56,829 bases of DNA from Jiella pacifica. Its GTDB lineage: Bacteria; Pseudomonadota; Alphaproteobacteria; Rhizobiales; Rhizobiaceae. Each line of letters starts with the position of its first letter. Within the stretch, counting starts at the first letter, position 1. Under the pieces are notes generated by a model. That model did not search any database. It saw only the letters and a list, made by a program, of their open reading frames with translations, and was not told the origin of the DNA. Shown in pieces: positions 37,960-47,706 of the stretch. A program made the position numbers and the translations under genes. The stretch is from positions 1 to 56,829 of the forward strand of contig NZ_JAAAMG010000029.1 in NCBI RefSeq assembly GCF_010500815.1. The letters run 5' to 3'.

Positions 37960-40926
37960 ATGGCGTACGTAACGGTCGGCGGAGACGAGACTTCACTCTT
38001 TCGGCGGGGTCTGGAGATGATGGGGGCCATAGGCCTCCTGCTCCTTTCGGCCTATCTCGGCCTTGCCTGCGCCACATGGTCGGTCACCGACCCCTCGCTC
38101 AGCCAGTCCAACCAGAACATGATCGAGAACGCCGCCGGGGCGACCGGCGCGATCGTCGCCGACCTGATGATGCAGATCTTCGGCATCGGCGCGACGCTGG
38201 TGATCGGCCTGCCGGTGATCTGGGCGCTGCGGCTGATCCGCGGCAACGGTGTCGATCACATCTGGAAGCGCGGCTGGTTCGCCGTCGGCGGCATCGTCCT
38301 GTTCTGCGCGGCGCTCGGCTGCATCGAGCCGCCGGCCACCTGGCCGCTGCCGATCGGCATCGGCGGCGTCGCGGGCGATCTCGTCCTGAAGATCCCGGCC
38401 TCGCTTTTCGGCGGCTATCCCAGTGGTTTCACCGCGCTCGTCCTGGCCGTGCTGCTGGCCGCTCCGGCTGTCTGGCTCTATCTCAACGGCGCCGCCCTGA
38501 TCGGCCGCTACGCCACCAGTGCCGAGAAGCGCAGGCTCGCCGAGGAAGACGATGGCGAAGGGCGCTTCGCCCTCCTCTTCGGCGCCGCGGCGCATGGCTT
38601 CTACTCGCTCAAGGCCGCCTGGCAACGCCGCAGCGAGCAGCGCCAGAAGCTCAAGGAACCCGATTTCGGCGACCGCTTCGACGAGTGGCACGACGCCGAC
38701 GAGGCGGCCTTCGCGCCGCCGCCCCCGGCTCCCGTCGAGCGGGCCGGCCGGTCGATCCGGGTGCAGATGCCGGTCAATGACGGCAACAGCTTCGTCGACC
38801 CCACCGACTGGCAGGAAGACGAGGACGCCGCCGCGGCAGCCTGGGCGGCGGCCGACGAGACCGTCTGGCAGGACGATCGGCAGGCCGCCTATCCGGCCGC
38901 TCCGGTCGCGACGCAGAGCAAGGCCGACGACTTTATCGTCGACGAGCACGAAGACGAGCGCACCGACTTCGAGGAAGAGATCGCGGCCGCGGTATCGCAG
39001 GAGGTGCCCCCGGCCGCCGCGGCTCGCGACGACGCCATGTCCTTCAGCGCCGACGACCGGGTGACCGGGCGCGGCGGCGAGGAAGACGGCGGCGGCTGGC
39101 GCGGCCTGCTTGCCGGCAACATCGTCGCCTTTCCAGGCCGCAAGGCCGGCCAGCGGGCCGAACGCCAGGACGGCGAGCGCCGCGACCCGGCGCCGGCGCA
39201 GGAGCCGCAGCGGCCCCGCCCGCAGGCGCCACAGGCCGCACCCTCGCGCGGCCCCGCAGCCGGCGACGCGGCGGCCCGCGTCGTGCCCCAGCAGCGCACG
39301 GTGACCGCCGACCAGCAGCGACTGCGCAGCGGCTCCGGCCGGGCCGTGGCGATGAAGTCGGCGCCGCAGCCGATGACGGTGGCCGATTCGGCGAGTTTCG
39401 AGCTCCCTTCGATCGACTTCCTGTCGCCCCCCAAGGCGACGGCGCGCGACTCTTCGATGTCGCCCGAGGCGCTGCAGGAGAACGCGCGGCTGCTCGAGGG
39501 CGTGCTGGAAGACTTCGGCGTCAAGGGCGAAATCATCGAGGTCCGGCCCGGCCCGGTCGTCACGCTGTATGAGTTGGAGCCGGCGCCCGGCATCAAGTCG
39601 TCCCGCGTCATCGGCCTTGCCGACGACATCGCCCGGTCGATGTCGGCCATCGCCGCCCGCGTCGCCGTCATTCCCGGCAAGAACGCCATCGGCATCGAAC
39701 TGCCGAACCAGCGCCGCGAGACCGTCTACTATCGCGAGATGATCGCGTCGGAAGCCTTCGCCCAGAACAAGGGCAAGCTGCCGCTCGTCCTCGGCAAGAC
39801 CATCGGCGGCGAGGCGGTGATCGCCGATCTCGCCAAGATGCCGCATCTGCTCGTCGCCGGCACGACCGGTTCAGGCAAGTCGGTGTCGATCAACACGATG
39901 ATCCTGTCGCTGCTCTACCGGTTCACCCCGGCGGAATGCCGGCTGATCATGATCGACCCGAAGATGCTGGAACTGTCGATCTACGACGGCATCCCGCATC
40001 TCCTCTCGCCGGTCGTCACCGACCCGAAGAAGGCCGTCGTCGCGCTGAAGTGGACGGTCCGCGAGATGGAGGACCGCTACCGCAAGATGTCGAAGGTGGG
40101 CGTCCGAAACATCGACGGCTTCAACACCCGCGTGAAGAGTGCTCTCGACAAGGGCGAGACGATGTCGCGCACGGTCCAGACCGGCTTCGACCGGGAGACC
40201 GGCGAGCCGATCTTCGAGACCGAGGAGTTCGATCTCGAGCCGTTGCCCTACATCGTCGTCATCATCGACGAGATGGCCGACCTGATGATGGTCGCCGGCA
40301 AGGACATCGAGGGCGCCGTCCAGCGCCTTGCGCAGATGGCGAGAGCCGCCGGCATTCATGTGATCATGGCCACCCAGCGCCCCTCGGTCGACGTCATCAC
40401 CGGCACGATCAAGGCGAACTTCCCGACCCGCATCTCCTTCCAGGTGACGTCGAAGATCGATTCGCGCACCATCCTCGGCGAGCAGGGCGCCGAGCAGTTG
40501 CTCGGCATGGGCGACATGCTGTTCATGGCCGGCGGCGGCCGCACCCAGCGCGTCCATGGTCCCTTCGTCGACGACCAGGAAGTCGAGGCGATCGTCAGCC
40601 ATCTGAAGTCGCAAGGGGTGCCCGACTATCTCGACGCGATCCTCGTGGACGAGGACGAGGACGAGGACGGTGGGGCTTCCGGCGGCGGTTCCTCGAACGG
40701 GGGCGGTTCGTCCGGCGGCGACGATTCCGACGATCCCTACGACCAGGCCGTGGCGGTCGTCCTCAGGGACGGCAAGGCGTCCACGTCCTACATCCAGCGC
40801 CGCCTCGGCATCGGCTACAACCGCGCCGCCTCGATCATCGAGAAGATGGAGCAGGAGGGCATCGTCGGCCCGGCCAACCACGCCGGCAAGCGCGAGATCC
40901 TGGTGCCGACGGAAGACGAGATGTAG
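37960..40926 (+). CDS. ftsK: DNA translocase FtsK
   Basis: FtsK anchors at the division septum and pumps chromosome ends for dimer resolution at dif. The 988-residue protein has four N-terminal transmembrane helices (about 20-185). A Pro/Ala/Asp-rich linker (about 200-500) is followed by the motor with Walker A GTTGSGKS (634-641) and Walker B IIDEMADL (D770, E771). After a Gly/Ser-rich spacer comes the C-terminal gamma winged helix ([20 protein letters not shown]), which reads KOPS sites and activates XerCD. The start ATG 37960 follows a weak AGCGGGTCAGGTGA. A CtrA box upstream suggests cell-cycle control. In many relatives lolA follows; here it does not. Confidence 0.96.
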   Translation: MAYVTVGGDETSLFRRGLEMMGAIGLLLLSAYLGLACATWSVTDPSLSQSNQNMIENAAGATGAIVADLMMQIFGIGATLVIGLPVIWALRLIRGNGVDHIWKRGWFAVGGIVLFCAALGCIEPPATWPLPIGIGGVAGDLVLKIPASLFGGYPSGFTALVLAVLLAAPAVWLYLNGAALIGRYATSAEKRRLAEEDDGEGRFALLFGAAAHGFYSLKAAWQRRSEQRQKLKEPDFGDRFDEWHDADEAAFAPPPPAPVERAGRSIRVQMPVNDGNSFVDPTDWQEDEDAAAAAWAAADETVWQDDRQAAYPAAPVATQSKADDFIVDEHEDERTDFEEEIAAAVSQEVPPAAAARDDAMSFSADDRVTGRGGEEDGGGWRGLLAGNIVAFPGRKAGQRAERQDGERRDPAPAQEPQRPRPQAPQAAPSRGPAAGDAAARVVPQQRTVTADQQRLRSGSGRAVAMKSAPQPMTVADSASFELPSIDFLSPPKATARDSSMSPEALQENARLLEGVLEDFGVKGEIIEVRPGPVVTLYELEPAPGIKSSRVIGLADDIARSMSAIAARVAVIPGKNAIGIELPNQRRETVYYREMIASEAFAQNKGKLPLVLGKTIGGEAVIADLAKMPHLLVAGTTGSGKSVSINTMILSLLYRFTPAECRLIMIDPKMLELSIYDGIPHLLSPVVTDPKKAVVALKWTVREMEDRYRKMSKVGVRNIDGFNTRVKSALDKGETMSRTVQTGFDRETGEPIFETEEFDLEPLPYIVVIIDEMADLMMVAGKDIEGAVQRLAQMARAAGIHVIMATQRPSVDVITGTIKANFPTRISFQVTSKIDSRTILGEQGAEQLLGMGDMLFMAGGGRTQRVHGPFVDDQEVEAIVSHLKSQGVPDYLDAILVDEDEDEDGGASGGGSSNGGGSSGGDDSDDPYDQAVAVVLRDGKASTSYIQRRLGIGYNRAASIIEKMEQEGIVGPANHAGKREILVPTEDEM

Positions 40927-41124
40927 TCGGGCGTCGGGACGGCAGGCGAGGGGGGCCGGATTCCTTCCTGGCTCGCCTCGCTTTCCGTCTCTCGGTCGTC
41001 GACCGTAAGCGCCACGGCACGTTCATCCAGCGGCGGCCAGAGCCTCGTCCTTCGTAATGGGGAAAATCAAGAAGACGCAGCTGCCGCTGGCAGACATGGT
41101 GCTCGACGAGGAGCCGCAGCGGAC

Positions 41125-41146
41125 TGATCGGGCGTTGATCGGGCGT
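41125..41146. repeat. 11-bp tandem duplication at the end of the TonB-C-like gene
   Basis: TGATCGGGCGT occurs twice in direct succession (41125-41135 and 41136-41146), abutting the TAA stop (41148-41146) of the minus-strand gene. It looks like a recent small duplication. Confidence 0.7.
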
Positions 41147-41520
41147 TACGACCGGGGTGGGCTGAACGTTATGGCCAGCGTTTCCCACTCATCGTAGGGC
41201 GCCAGCGCCTCGAGACCGCCATAGGGCGCGCAGCGCTGGATGGCCCGCACCGCGCTCTTGGCGAGAACGTCGAAACCCTTGCCCTGTCCGAGACCGCGCT
41301 CGACTTCAGGCGTCGCCGCAAGGTCACCGGCCGGGGTGAGCCGGACCGTGACCTTTGCCGTACCGCCGTCGAGCGAGATTGGTGGCGCCGACCAGCAGGC
41401 GGCAATCCGTCTCTGCAGCTCTGCGGAGACTGCCGCCCGGTCGCTCCCGGCCACCGCCGGCGTTGCCGACACCCCCGCGACGAGAAGAGCGAGCGCGCCG
41501 GCAGGCCACCGGATTGTCAC
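41146..41520 (-). CDS. Small secreted TonB C-terminal-like protein
   Basis: The gene starts at GTG 41520, five bases after the preceding dehydrogenase stop, and gives 124 residues. A signal peptide (WPAGALALLVAGVSATPAVAG) is followed by ELQRRIAACWSAPP, VRLTPAGDLAATPEV and AIQRCAPYGGL. This is the W-x-x-P...G...A..RC-PY pattern of TonB/TolA C-terminal-like cell-envelope modules. It lacks the N-terminal membrane anchor and Pro-rich spacer of true TonB, so it is a free periplasmic domain. A TolA-like envelope role is inference. Its coding frame continues the minus-strand run from the dehydrogenase. Confidence 0.75.
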   Translation of the reverse strand: MTIRWPAGALALLVAGVSATPAVAGSDRAAVSAELQRRIAACWSAPPISLDGGTAKVTVRLTPAGDLAATPEVERGLGQGKGFDVLAKSAVRAIQRCAPYGGLEALAPYDEWETLAITFSPPRS

Positions 41521-41525
41521 GGCCG

Positions 41526-42398
41526 TCAGCTCCGGTTGAGCAGCGCCAGCAAGCTCGACGTGTCCCAGCGCCTGCCGCCCATCGCCTCGACCTCGGCGTA
41601 GAACTGGTCGACCAGCGCGGTGACCGGCAGGCGGGCGCCGTTGCGCTTGGCTTCGGCAAGGCAGATGCCGAGGTCCTTGCGCATCCATTCGACGGCGAAG
41701 CCGTGGTCGTAATGGCCTTGGTTCATGGTCTTGTGGCGGTTTTCCATCTGCCAGGAGCCGGCGGCGCCCTTGGAGATCACCCCGACGACCTTTTCGATGT
41801 CGAGGCCGGCCTTCTGGCCGAAGGCGATGGATTCGGCGAGGCCCTGCACGAGGCCGGCGATGCAGATCTGGTTCATCATCTTGGTGAGCTGGCCGGACCC
41901 GGCCGGCCCCATCAGCCCGACCATCTTGGCGTAGCATTCGATGACCGGCCTGGCGGCTTCGAAATCGGCTTCCGCCCCGCCGCACATCACGGTCAGTGCG
42001 CCGTTTTCCGCGCCCGCCTGGCCGCCGGAGACCGGTGCGTCGACAAACTTGAAGCCCTTTTCGCTGGCAGCCTCCGCCAGCTCGCGGGCGAGTTCGGCGG
42101 AGGCGGTGGTGTTGTCGATCAGCGTCGCGCCCTGCTTCATGCCGGCGAAGATGCCGTCGTCGCCATAGACGACCGAGCGCACGTCGTCGTCGTTGCCGAC
42201 GCACATGAAGACGAAATCACAGCCCTCGGCGGCTTCGCGCGGTGAGGATGCGGCCGCGCCGCCAAACTGGCCGGCCCATTTCGACGCCTTCTCGGCAGTT
42301 CGGTTCCAGACGGTGACCTCGTGGCCGCCCTTTTCCTTCAGATGGCCGGCCATGGGATAGCCCATCACGCCCAGTCCGATGAATGCGACCTTCGCCAT
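41526..42398 (-). CDS. 3-hydroxyisobutyrate dehydrogenase-family protein
   Basis: This 290-residue NAD(P)-dependent beta-hydroxyacid dehydrogenase has the nucleotide loop GLGVMG (8-13) and the substrate motif DAPVSGGQAGAENGAL (near 119-134). The catalytic lysine is in GSGQLTKMMNQ (near 172). The length fits 3-hydroxyisobutyrate, tartronate semialdehyde or GLYR-type reductases; the closest in style is the valine-catabolic enzyme MmsB, but no other valine-pathway gene is here. The ATG 42398 is preceded by GGGGAGACGG. It shares the minus strand with the downstream TonB-C-like gene, five bases away. Confidence 0.87.
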   Translation of the reverse strand: MAKVAFIGLGVMGYPMAGHLKEKGGHEVTVWNRTAEKASKWAGQFGGAAASSPREAAEGCDFVFMCVGNDDDVRSVVYGDDGIFAGMKQGATLIDNTTASAELARELAEAASEKGFKFVDAPVSGGQAGAENGALTVMCGGAEADFEAARPVIECYAKMVGLMGPAGSGQLTKMMNQICIAGLVQGLAESIAFGQKAGLDIEKVVGVISKGAAGSWQMENRHKTMNQGHYDHGFAVEWMRKDLGICLAEAKRNGARLPVTALVDQFYAEVEAMGGRRWDTSSLLALLNRS

Positions 42399-42590
42399 CT
42401 GTCCGTCTCCCCGTCACGTCGGCTTCGTCGTGTCTGCTTTGGTCTGCGAACTAGACCGGTGCCTGCCGGGGTCAATCGGACCGTGAGCACGAAGACCCTC
42501 GGTGGCCGGAAAGTCCGGCGGAAAGGCGACGTGCGCGGCTCTCGATCCGTCGGCCGAGGACGCTGACGTCTCCACCCGTCGAACCCATGC

Positions 42591-42625
42591 CGATCTTCGC
42601 CGAGCCGGCGGCTCGGCGAAGATCG
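42591..42625. terminator. 16-bp perfect inverted repeat between chemoreceptor and dehydrogenase
   Basis: CGATCTTCGCCGAGCC (42591-42606) pairs with GGCTCGGCGAAGATCG (42610-42625) around GGC. It lies 33 bases beyond the stop of the minus-strand chemoreceptor and well before the dehydrogenase start, so it probably ends the chemoreceptor transcript. No T tract follows on either strand. Confidence 0.6.
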
Positions 42626-42658
42626 CGATCCGGAGCCGGGAGGCGCATGCTTCCGGGA

Positions 42659-44923
42659 TCAGGCCGCCCTGGCGAAGGATGTGACCCGCTCATCGGGAAG
42701 GGTGAAGGTTTCGACCAGGCCGTTGAGGCGGTCGCCTTCCCCGGCCAGCGACTGGATGGCGTTGGTGGTCTGCTCGACCATTGCCGCGTTCTGCTGCGTC
42801 ACCTGGTCGAGCTCACCCATCGCGACGCTGATCTCGCCGAGGCGCCGTGCCTGATCGCGGGAGGTTTCGGCGATCCCTTCCAGCGCCGCATTGACGGTCT
42901 GGATGTTGCTTTCGATCGCATTCAGCGACTGGCCGGTGCGTCGGACCAGCGAGACGCCGCCCTCGACCTCGTGGGTCGAGCGCTGGATCAGCTTGCCGAT
43001 CTCGGCCGCGGCATTGGCGGAGCGCTGGGCGAGTTCGCGCACTTCCTGGGCGACGACCGCAAAGCCCTTGCCCGCTTCGCCCGCCCGCGCCGCCTCGACG
43101 CCGGCGTTCAGGGCGAGGAGATTGGTCTGGAAAGCGATCTCGTCGATCACCCCGATGATCGTCTCGATCTCCTTGGACGAGGCTTCGATCCGCTCCATGG
43201 CGCTGATCGCCTGGCTGACCACCTCGGACGAGCGGCCGGCATCGGCGACCGTGCGTTCGGTGGTCTTCACCGCGTCGTCGCAGCGGGCGAGCGAACCGCG
43301 CAGCGAATCGTTGGTCTCGGCGAGCGAAGCGACCGTCTGTTCGAGGGTCGCCGCCTGGCGCTCCGTGCGGCGGGACAGCTCCCCGGAGGATTCCTGAAGC
43401 TCGAAGGATTCGTGGCGCACATGGGTGGCCGCCTGGCTGATCGACTGGATGGTCGCCGAGAGCTGCTCCAGCGAACGGTTGTAGTCGTGCCGCAGGCTCT
43501 CCAGCGCAGCGGGGAAGGGCGTCCTGATCCGCGTGTCCAGCCGGCCCGCAGCCAGCGCCTTCATGCCGTCGGCGAGGACGCGCACGGTGTGCTCGAGTTC
43601 CCGGGCGTTTCTCTCGCGCTCGGCGCTGGTCTGCTCGCGCTCCTCTGCAAGCTGATGGTCCTTGGCCAGAGTGGCCGCTTCGATCTCGTCCTTCTCGATG
43701 GCGTTGCGCTTGAAGGAATCGAGCGCCCGGCTCATCGCGCCGATCTCGTCCTTGCGGCCCAGCGTGTCGATGGTGATGGTCTTGTCGCCGTCGGTCAGCC
43801 GGTTCATCAGGCCGGCGAGATCGGTCAGCGGGCGCGTCAGGCGCGCCGAGACGAGGAAGCCGATCAGCGCCATGGCGAGCACGATGGCGAGCGTCGTTCC
43901 GAGCGCATACCAGGCGAGATCGTCGGCGGAGGCCAGCATCGTCTCCTCGTCTTCGCCGATGGCGAGGAGCATGGTCTCTCCGAGAACGTCGACGGGTTGC
44001 CAGACGTAGAACTCGCCTTGGCCCGCGACCTCGGCAAAGGCCGCCCCGGCACGAGCCTGGCGCGCCGCGGTCTGCAACGTCTCGGGCAGGCCGGCCGAGG
44101 CGGCGCCGCTCTTGCCGGCTTCGATCCGGCCCGCGGGCGAGAGCAGCATGGCCTCGTCGATCCCGTTCGCGCCGGTCGCCGGGGCGATCACCTGATCGAG
44201 GCGGGTCGCGGCGATGCGCACGACGATGGTGCCGCGGCGCTCGTTCTTGCCCCAGTTGCTGAAGTTTAGGGATCGGGCCAGGAAGGCCGAGCGGGCGTCT
44301 GATGCGGCGGGATAGGTGGTCAGCCCCGTCGTGACGACATCGTCCGGCCCGGCCGCTTCCGATCGCGCGACGATGTCGGCCAGGGTCCCGCCTTCAAGCT
44401 CGGCGACGTTCCGCAGCAGTTCGGGACCTTTTGCGGCGCTGAACGACACGGTGCCATTGGGGGCGACGACATAGATGTCAGCGAGCTGCGCGCTCGCCAG
44501 GGCATTGATGAGCGAGGCGTGGAACCGGCCGTATTTCATCGCGTAGAGCAGCCGGGAATTTTCGCCCTCATAGGCGATGCGCTCTTCGGTGGACTTGCTC
44601 GGATCCTGGAAGTGCTCGGCGATCTTGGGTCCCTCTGCGGCGAGGATATTGTCCATCCCGTCCATGGTCTCGCCGAGCGTATTGTTGCGAGCGACCTCGC
44701 CGAGCGCCTCTTCGGCCCGGCGCAGATAGGACGAAAGGGCGTCGGCTCGCACGCTGGCGACCATGGCGAGCCGTGCCTGGCTGGCTTCGATCAGCCCGTC
44801 CCTGCCGATCCGGTAGCTGAGGGCCCCGACGGCCGTGCCGGCCACGAGGGCCGCACCGACGACGAGGAGGGCGAATTTCGCCTTGATCGAGAGAGAGCCG
44901 AGCCGCATGTGATTTTTTCTCAT
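42659..44923 (-). CDS. Methyl-accepting chemotaxis protein with large periplasmic sensor
   Basis: The 754-residue receptor starts at ATG 44923 ([20 protein letters not shown]), with ATG 44908 as an alternative. The first helix [20 protein letters not shown] is followed by a periplasmic domain of about 300 residues, probably double-Cache ([40 protein letters not shown]). The second helix is [20 protein letters not shown], then HAMP and the signalling tip [20 protein letters not shown]. It ends in TSFARAA with no WEEF docking tail, unlike the other two receptors. It lies directly downstream of an amino-acid ABC importer, which hints at an amino-acid ligand. Confidence 0.93.
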   Translation of the reverse strand: MRKNHMRLGSLSIKAKFALLVVGAALVAGTAVGALSYRIGRDGLIEASQARLAMVASVRADALSSYLRRAEEALGEVARNNTLGETMDGMDNILAAEGPKIAEHFQDPSKSTEERIAYEGENSRLLYAMKYGRFHASLINALASAQLADIYVVAPNGTVSFSAAKGPELLRNVAELEGGTLADIVARSEAAGPDDVVTTGLTTYPAASDARSAFLARSLNFSNWGKNERRGTIVVRIAATRLDQVIAPATGANGIDEAMLLSPAGRIEAGKSGAASAGLPETLQTAARQARAGAAFAEVAGQGEFYVWQPVDVLGETMLLAIGEDEETMLASADDLAWYALGTTLAIVLAMALIGFLVSARLTRPLTDLAGLMNRLTDGDKTITIDTLGRKDEIGAMSRALDSFKRNAIEKDEIEAATLAKDHQLAEEREQTSAERERNARELEHTVRVLADGMKALAAGRLDTRIRTPFPAALESLRHDYNRSLEQLSATIQSISQAATHVRHESFELQESSGELSRRTERQAATLEQTVASLAETNDSLRGSLARCDDAVKTTERTVADAGRSSEVVSQAISAMERIEASSKEIETIIGVIDEIAFQTNLLALNAGVEAARAGEAGKGFAVVAQEVRELAQRSANAAAEIGKLIQRSTHEVEGGVSLVRRTGQSLNAIESNIQTVNAALEGIAETSRDQARRLGEISVAMGELDQVTQQNAAMVEQTTNAIQSLAGEGDRLNGLVETFTLPDERVTSFARAA

Positions 44924-45035
44924 GGAGGATTATCGTTTCCAACGATACTTTCCAGAGTCTCTTTCGAATTGATGAATCCACAACGTCTCGTTACGCAAAA
45001 ATGTCGCAGGGGGACCGTCGTCGTCCGGGCAAAGC

Positions 45036-45045
45036 GGGGGGGGGG
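45036..45045. repeat. Run of ten G in the region upstream of the third chemoreceptor
   Basis: Ten consecutive G residues lie between the ABC permease stop and the chemoreceptor start, about 113 bp upstream of the latter. Such tracts can slip during replication; it is also a place where sequencing errors occur. Confidence 0.8.
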
Positions 45046-45070
45046 CGGCGGACTCTCCCGTGAGCCGGCG

Positions 45071-45883
45071 TCAGCGCTTCAGATGCACTGTCAGCCGCCG
45101 TTCGGCCCAGTTGGTGGCGTGGCGCAGCGCCTCGACGAGGGCAAGGTAGAGGAGCGCCGCCCAGACATAGGTCTGGAAGTCGTAGGTGCGCGAATAGGCC
45201 TGCCGCGTTTCGCCGAAGAGATCGTAGACGGTGATGATCGCGACGATGGCCGAGGCCTTGATCATCAGGATGATCTCGTTGGCATAGGGGCGCAGCGCGA
45301 CGATCATCGCCTGCGGGAGCACCACCTTGAAGAAGATGACGGAGCCCGGAAGCCCGAGCGAGCGGCCGCCCTCCCACTGGCCCTTGGGCACGCTCTCGAT
45401 CGCCCCGCGCAGGATCTCCGCCTGATAGGCGGCCGTGTTCAGCGCCAGCGACAGGAGCCCGCAATACCAGGCCTCGCGGAAGAACCACCACATCCCGATC
45501 GCCTCGAAGAAGTCGTGGAACTGGCCGAAGCCGTAATAGACGAGGAAGATCTGGGCGATCAGCGGCGTGCCGCGGAAGAAATAGACGAAGGCGAAGGCCG
45601 AGCCCCCGGCGATCGGATTGGCCGACATCCGGCCGAGGGCGACGGGCAGCGAGACGAGGGCGCCGAGGACGAAGGAGACCGCGACGAGGGAAACCGTCAC
45701 CCACAGGCCGCTGAGATAGGACCAGCCGAAGCGCGCGATCAGCGTCGTGTCGAAGGCCTTCGCGAAATAGATCACGAAGGCGATGGCGAACGCGATCCAC
45801 ACGCCGATGGCGATCATGCCGGCGATCTTCGGCTTCTGCGGCGGTGGCGCCGGCGCGGCGAGGGAAGGCCCGTTGCCGCTCAT
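45071..45883 (-). CDS. Polar amino-acid ABC transporter permease (HisM type)
   Basis: The inner-membrane permease has 270 residues from ATG 45883 (MSGNGPSLAAPAPPPQKPKI), overlapping the previous permease stop by four bases. A Pro-rich N-terminus precedes the first helix; five to six helices follow. The HisMQ signature is in VYFFRGTPLIAQIFLVYYGF, and the ATPase-contacting loop is SVPKGQWEGGRSLGLPG. It pairs with the permease at 45880-46590 to form the heterodimeric channel. No ATP-binding subunit gene follows, so an ATPase from elsewhere must energise it. Confidence 0.93.
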   Translation of the reverse strand: MSGNGPSLAAPAPPPQKPKIAGMIAIGVWIAFAIAFVIYFAKAFDTTLIARFGWSYLSGLWVTVSLVAVSFVLGALVSLPVALGRMSANPIAGGSAFAFVYFFRGTPLIAQIFLVYYGFGQFHDFFEAIGMWWFFREAWYCGLLSLALNTAAYQAEILRGAIESVPKGQWEGGRSLGLPGSVIFFKVVLPQAMIVALRPYANEIILMIKASAIVAIITVYDLFGETRQAYSRTYDFQTYVWAALLYLALVEALRHATNWAERRLTVHLKR

Positions 45884-46590
45884 CTCGCCACCTCGCCGCG
45901 CTTGGTCCAGCGGTCGATGCCGCCGATCACGAAAGAGGAGAGGATCGTCAGGACGAGATAGAGGACGATCGCGGTGCCGAAGAACAGGAACGGCTCGCGC
46001 GACACCCGGGCGGCGATCTGCGCCTGGCGCAGGATGTCGGCGAGGCCGATGACCGAGACCAGCGCCGTATCCTTCAGAAGGTTCATCCACAGATTGCCGA
46101 GGCCAGGAAGCGCGATCTTGATCAGCTGCGGCAGGATGACGAGGAGCATCACCTTCGTCCGGCCGAGGCCGAGAGCCATGCCGCCCTCTCGCTGGCCGTG
46201 GGGGATCGCCCGGAAGGCGGACAGGAAGACTTCACTGGCGAAGGCCGAGAAGACGACGCCGAGCGCCACCATGCCGGAGACGAAGCTCGACAGCGCGATG
46301 TCCGGCAGGCCGGTCGCCTGCGACAGGGACTTCAGCCCGGCATTGACGCCGAAATAGACCAGAAACAAGGTCAGGAGCTCGGGCAGGCCGCGAAAGATCG
46401 TCGTGAAGATGTCGGCCGAAAGCTTCAGCAGCCGGTCGTCCGACTGCTTGGCCAGCGACAGAAAGAAGCCGAGGCAGAGCCCGATCGGTAGCGTTGCGAG
46501 CGACAATGTGACGGTGACGACGACGCCGGTGGCGAGTTCGTCGCCCCAGCCGGTCGATCCGAAACCGAGAAGGGTAAGGGATTCGTTCAT
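45880..46590 (-). CDS. Polar amino-acid ABC transporter permease (HisQ type)
   Basis: This 236-residue permease has five helices. The signature FTTIFRGLPELLTLFLVYFG and the EAA loop RAIPHGQREGGMALGLGRTK are both typical of the His/Arg/octopine-type uptake family. The ATG 46590 lies 131 bases after the binding-protein gene, beyond a strong hairpin. Its stop overlaps the next permease start (ATGA). It is expected to work with the binding protein at 46722-47534. Confidence 0.93.
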   Translation of the reverse strand: MNESLTLLGFGSTGWGDELATGVVVTVTLSLATLPIGLCLGFFLSLAKQSDDRLLKLSADIFTTIFRGLPELLTLFLVYFGVNAGLKSLSQATGLPDIALSSFVSGMVALGVVFSAFASEVFLSAFRAIPHGQREGGMALGLGRTKVMLLVILPQLIKIALPGLGNLWMNLLKDTALVSVIGLADILRQAQIAARVSREPFLFFGTAIVLYLVLTILSSFVIGGIDRWTKRGEVAR

Positions 46591-46660
46591 GCGATCCGTT
46601 GGTGGACGATCCGTTCGCTGCCGCGGTCACGGGGATGGTCTGGATATCCCTGTCTCATGC

Positions 46661-46700
46661 CGAAAAGGGCCGCCGGAGACGAAGCCGGCGACCCTTTTCG
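46661..46700 (-). terminator. Intercistronic hairpin in the ABC transporter operon
   Basis: CGAAAAGGG (46661-46669) pairs with CCCTTTTCG (46692-46700), and after one mismatch CGCCGG pairs with CCGGCG, leaving an eight-base loop. It separates the binding-protein gene from the permease genes. Such hairpins usually give more binding protein than permease through partial termination or 3'-end protection. Confidence 0.65.
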
Positions 46701-46721
46701 TCTTCTATCGTGCGTCTCGCC

Positions 46722-47534
46722 TCACTGAGCGGCCGGCGTTTCGCCATAGACGTCGAAGTCGAAATACGTCTTCTGGATCTTGTCGTAAGTTCCGTCCTCG
46801 CGGATCGCCACGATGGCGTCGTCGAGCATCTTCTTCAGCTTGTCGTCGCCCTTCCTGAGGCCGATGCCGATGCCCTTGCCGTAGATGGCGGGGTCGGCCG
46901 GCAGGGTGGACAGCAGCTTGCAGCAGGCGCCGGCGTCGCTCTTCAGCCACTCGTCGAGCACCACAACGTCGTCGACTACGGCGTCGAGGCGGCCGTTCTC
47001 GATGTCGAGCTTGTATTCCTCGGCGGTCGGATACTGGCGGATGTCCGCGTCGGGGAACAGTGCGGCGGCCGCCTGGGCGTGAGTGGTCGAGACCTGCGCG
47101 CCGACCGCCTTGCCGGACAGCGCCGCGTCGGTCGCCTCGGTGATCTCCGAGTCCTTCGGCACGGCGACGGCGGGGGGCGTCTGGTAGTATTTGCTGGTGA
47201 AGGCGATCTGCTCCTCACGCTCCGGCGTGATCGACATGGAGGCGACGATGGCGTCGAAATTGCCGTTCTGCAGGGCCGGGATCATGCCGTCCCAATCCTG
47301 CGTCACGAAGGTACATTCGACCTTCATCTGGGCGCACAAGGCCTTGGCGATGTCGACGTCGAAGCCCTTGAGTTCGCCCGCGGCGTCGAGGAAGTTGAAG
47401 GGTGGGTAGGCTCCTTCGGTGCCGATCACGACCTTCGACCAGTCCTTGTCGGCGTCGCTCTCCTGAGCGACGGCCGATCCGGCGAACAGCGCCGAGAGCG
47501 CGGCGGCGAGAGCGAGTGATGGAGCAAGACGCAT
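46722..47534 (-). CDS. Polar amino-acid ABC transporter periplasmic binding protein
   Basis: The 270-residue precursor starts at ATG 47534 (MRLAPSLALAAALSALFAGS) with AGAGG six bases upstream; the signal peptide likely ends at AVAQ. GTEGAYPPFNFLDAAGELKG is the family signature, followed by CAQMKVEC, the disulfide pair typical of the lysine/arginine/ornithine/histidine group. The ligand-arginine segment follows as IVASMSITPEREEQIAFTSK. It resembles HisJ/ArgT/OccT proteins, so a basic amino acid is the likely ligand. An upstream in-frame ATG (MNRHFLTTKRSS) is possible. An inverted repeat 70-94 bp upstream may be its operator. Confidence 0.94.
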   Translation of the reverse strand: MRLAPSLALAAALSALFAGSAVAQESDADKDWSKVVIGTEGAYPPFNFLDAAGELKGFDVDIAKALCAQMKVECTFVTQDWDGMIPALQNGNFDAIVASMSITPEREEQIAFTSKYYQTPPAVAVPKDSEITEATDAALSGKAVGAQVSTTHAQAAAALFPDADIRQYPTAEEYKLDIENGRLDAVVDDVVVLDEWLKSDAGACCKLLSTLPADPAIYGKGIGIGLRKGDDKLKKMLDDAIVAIREDGTYDKIQKTYFDFDVYGETPAAQ

Positions 47535-47603
47535 GGAAGACCTCTTTGTCGTCAGGAAATGTCTGTTCATTGGCCCACCGGCGGCCTTGATGCCGCGCGA
47601 TTG

Positions 47604-47628
47604 AGCATGCTTCGTCGAAAGGCATGCT
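47604..47628. promoter_or_regulatory. Inverted repeat upstream of the binding-protein gene
   Basis: AGCATGC (47604-47610) and GCATGCT (47622-47628) form a perfect 7-bp inverted repeat with an 11-base spacer that itself contains TTCGTCGAA. It lies 70-94 bp upstream of the ATG at 47534, in the promoter region, and could be a regulator site or leader hairpin. Confidence 0.45.
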
Positions 47629-47706
47629 GGCATTTTTCGAAAGCCGAAAGCAACTCCCGGGTGATCGATGAACGTTTCTCGACCGTCGCCGGCCGCGCCG
47701 AGCCGC

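Noticed and set aside
41058-41198. 46-codon plus-strand frame (MGKIKKTQLPLADM...) between ftsK and the TonB-C-like gene
   Set aside because: No ribosome site, and it runs into the conserved end of the opposite-strand gene.
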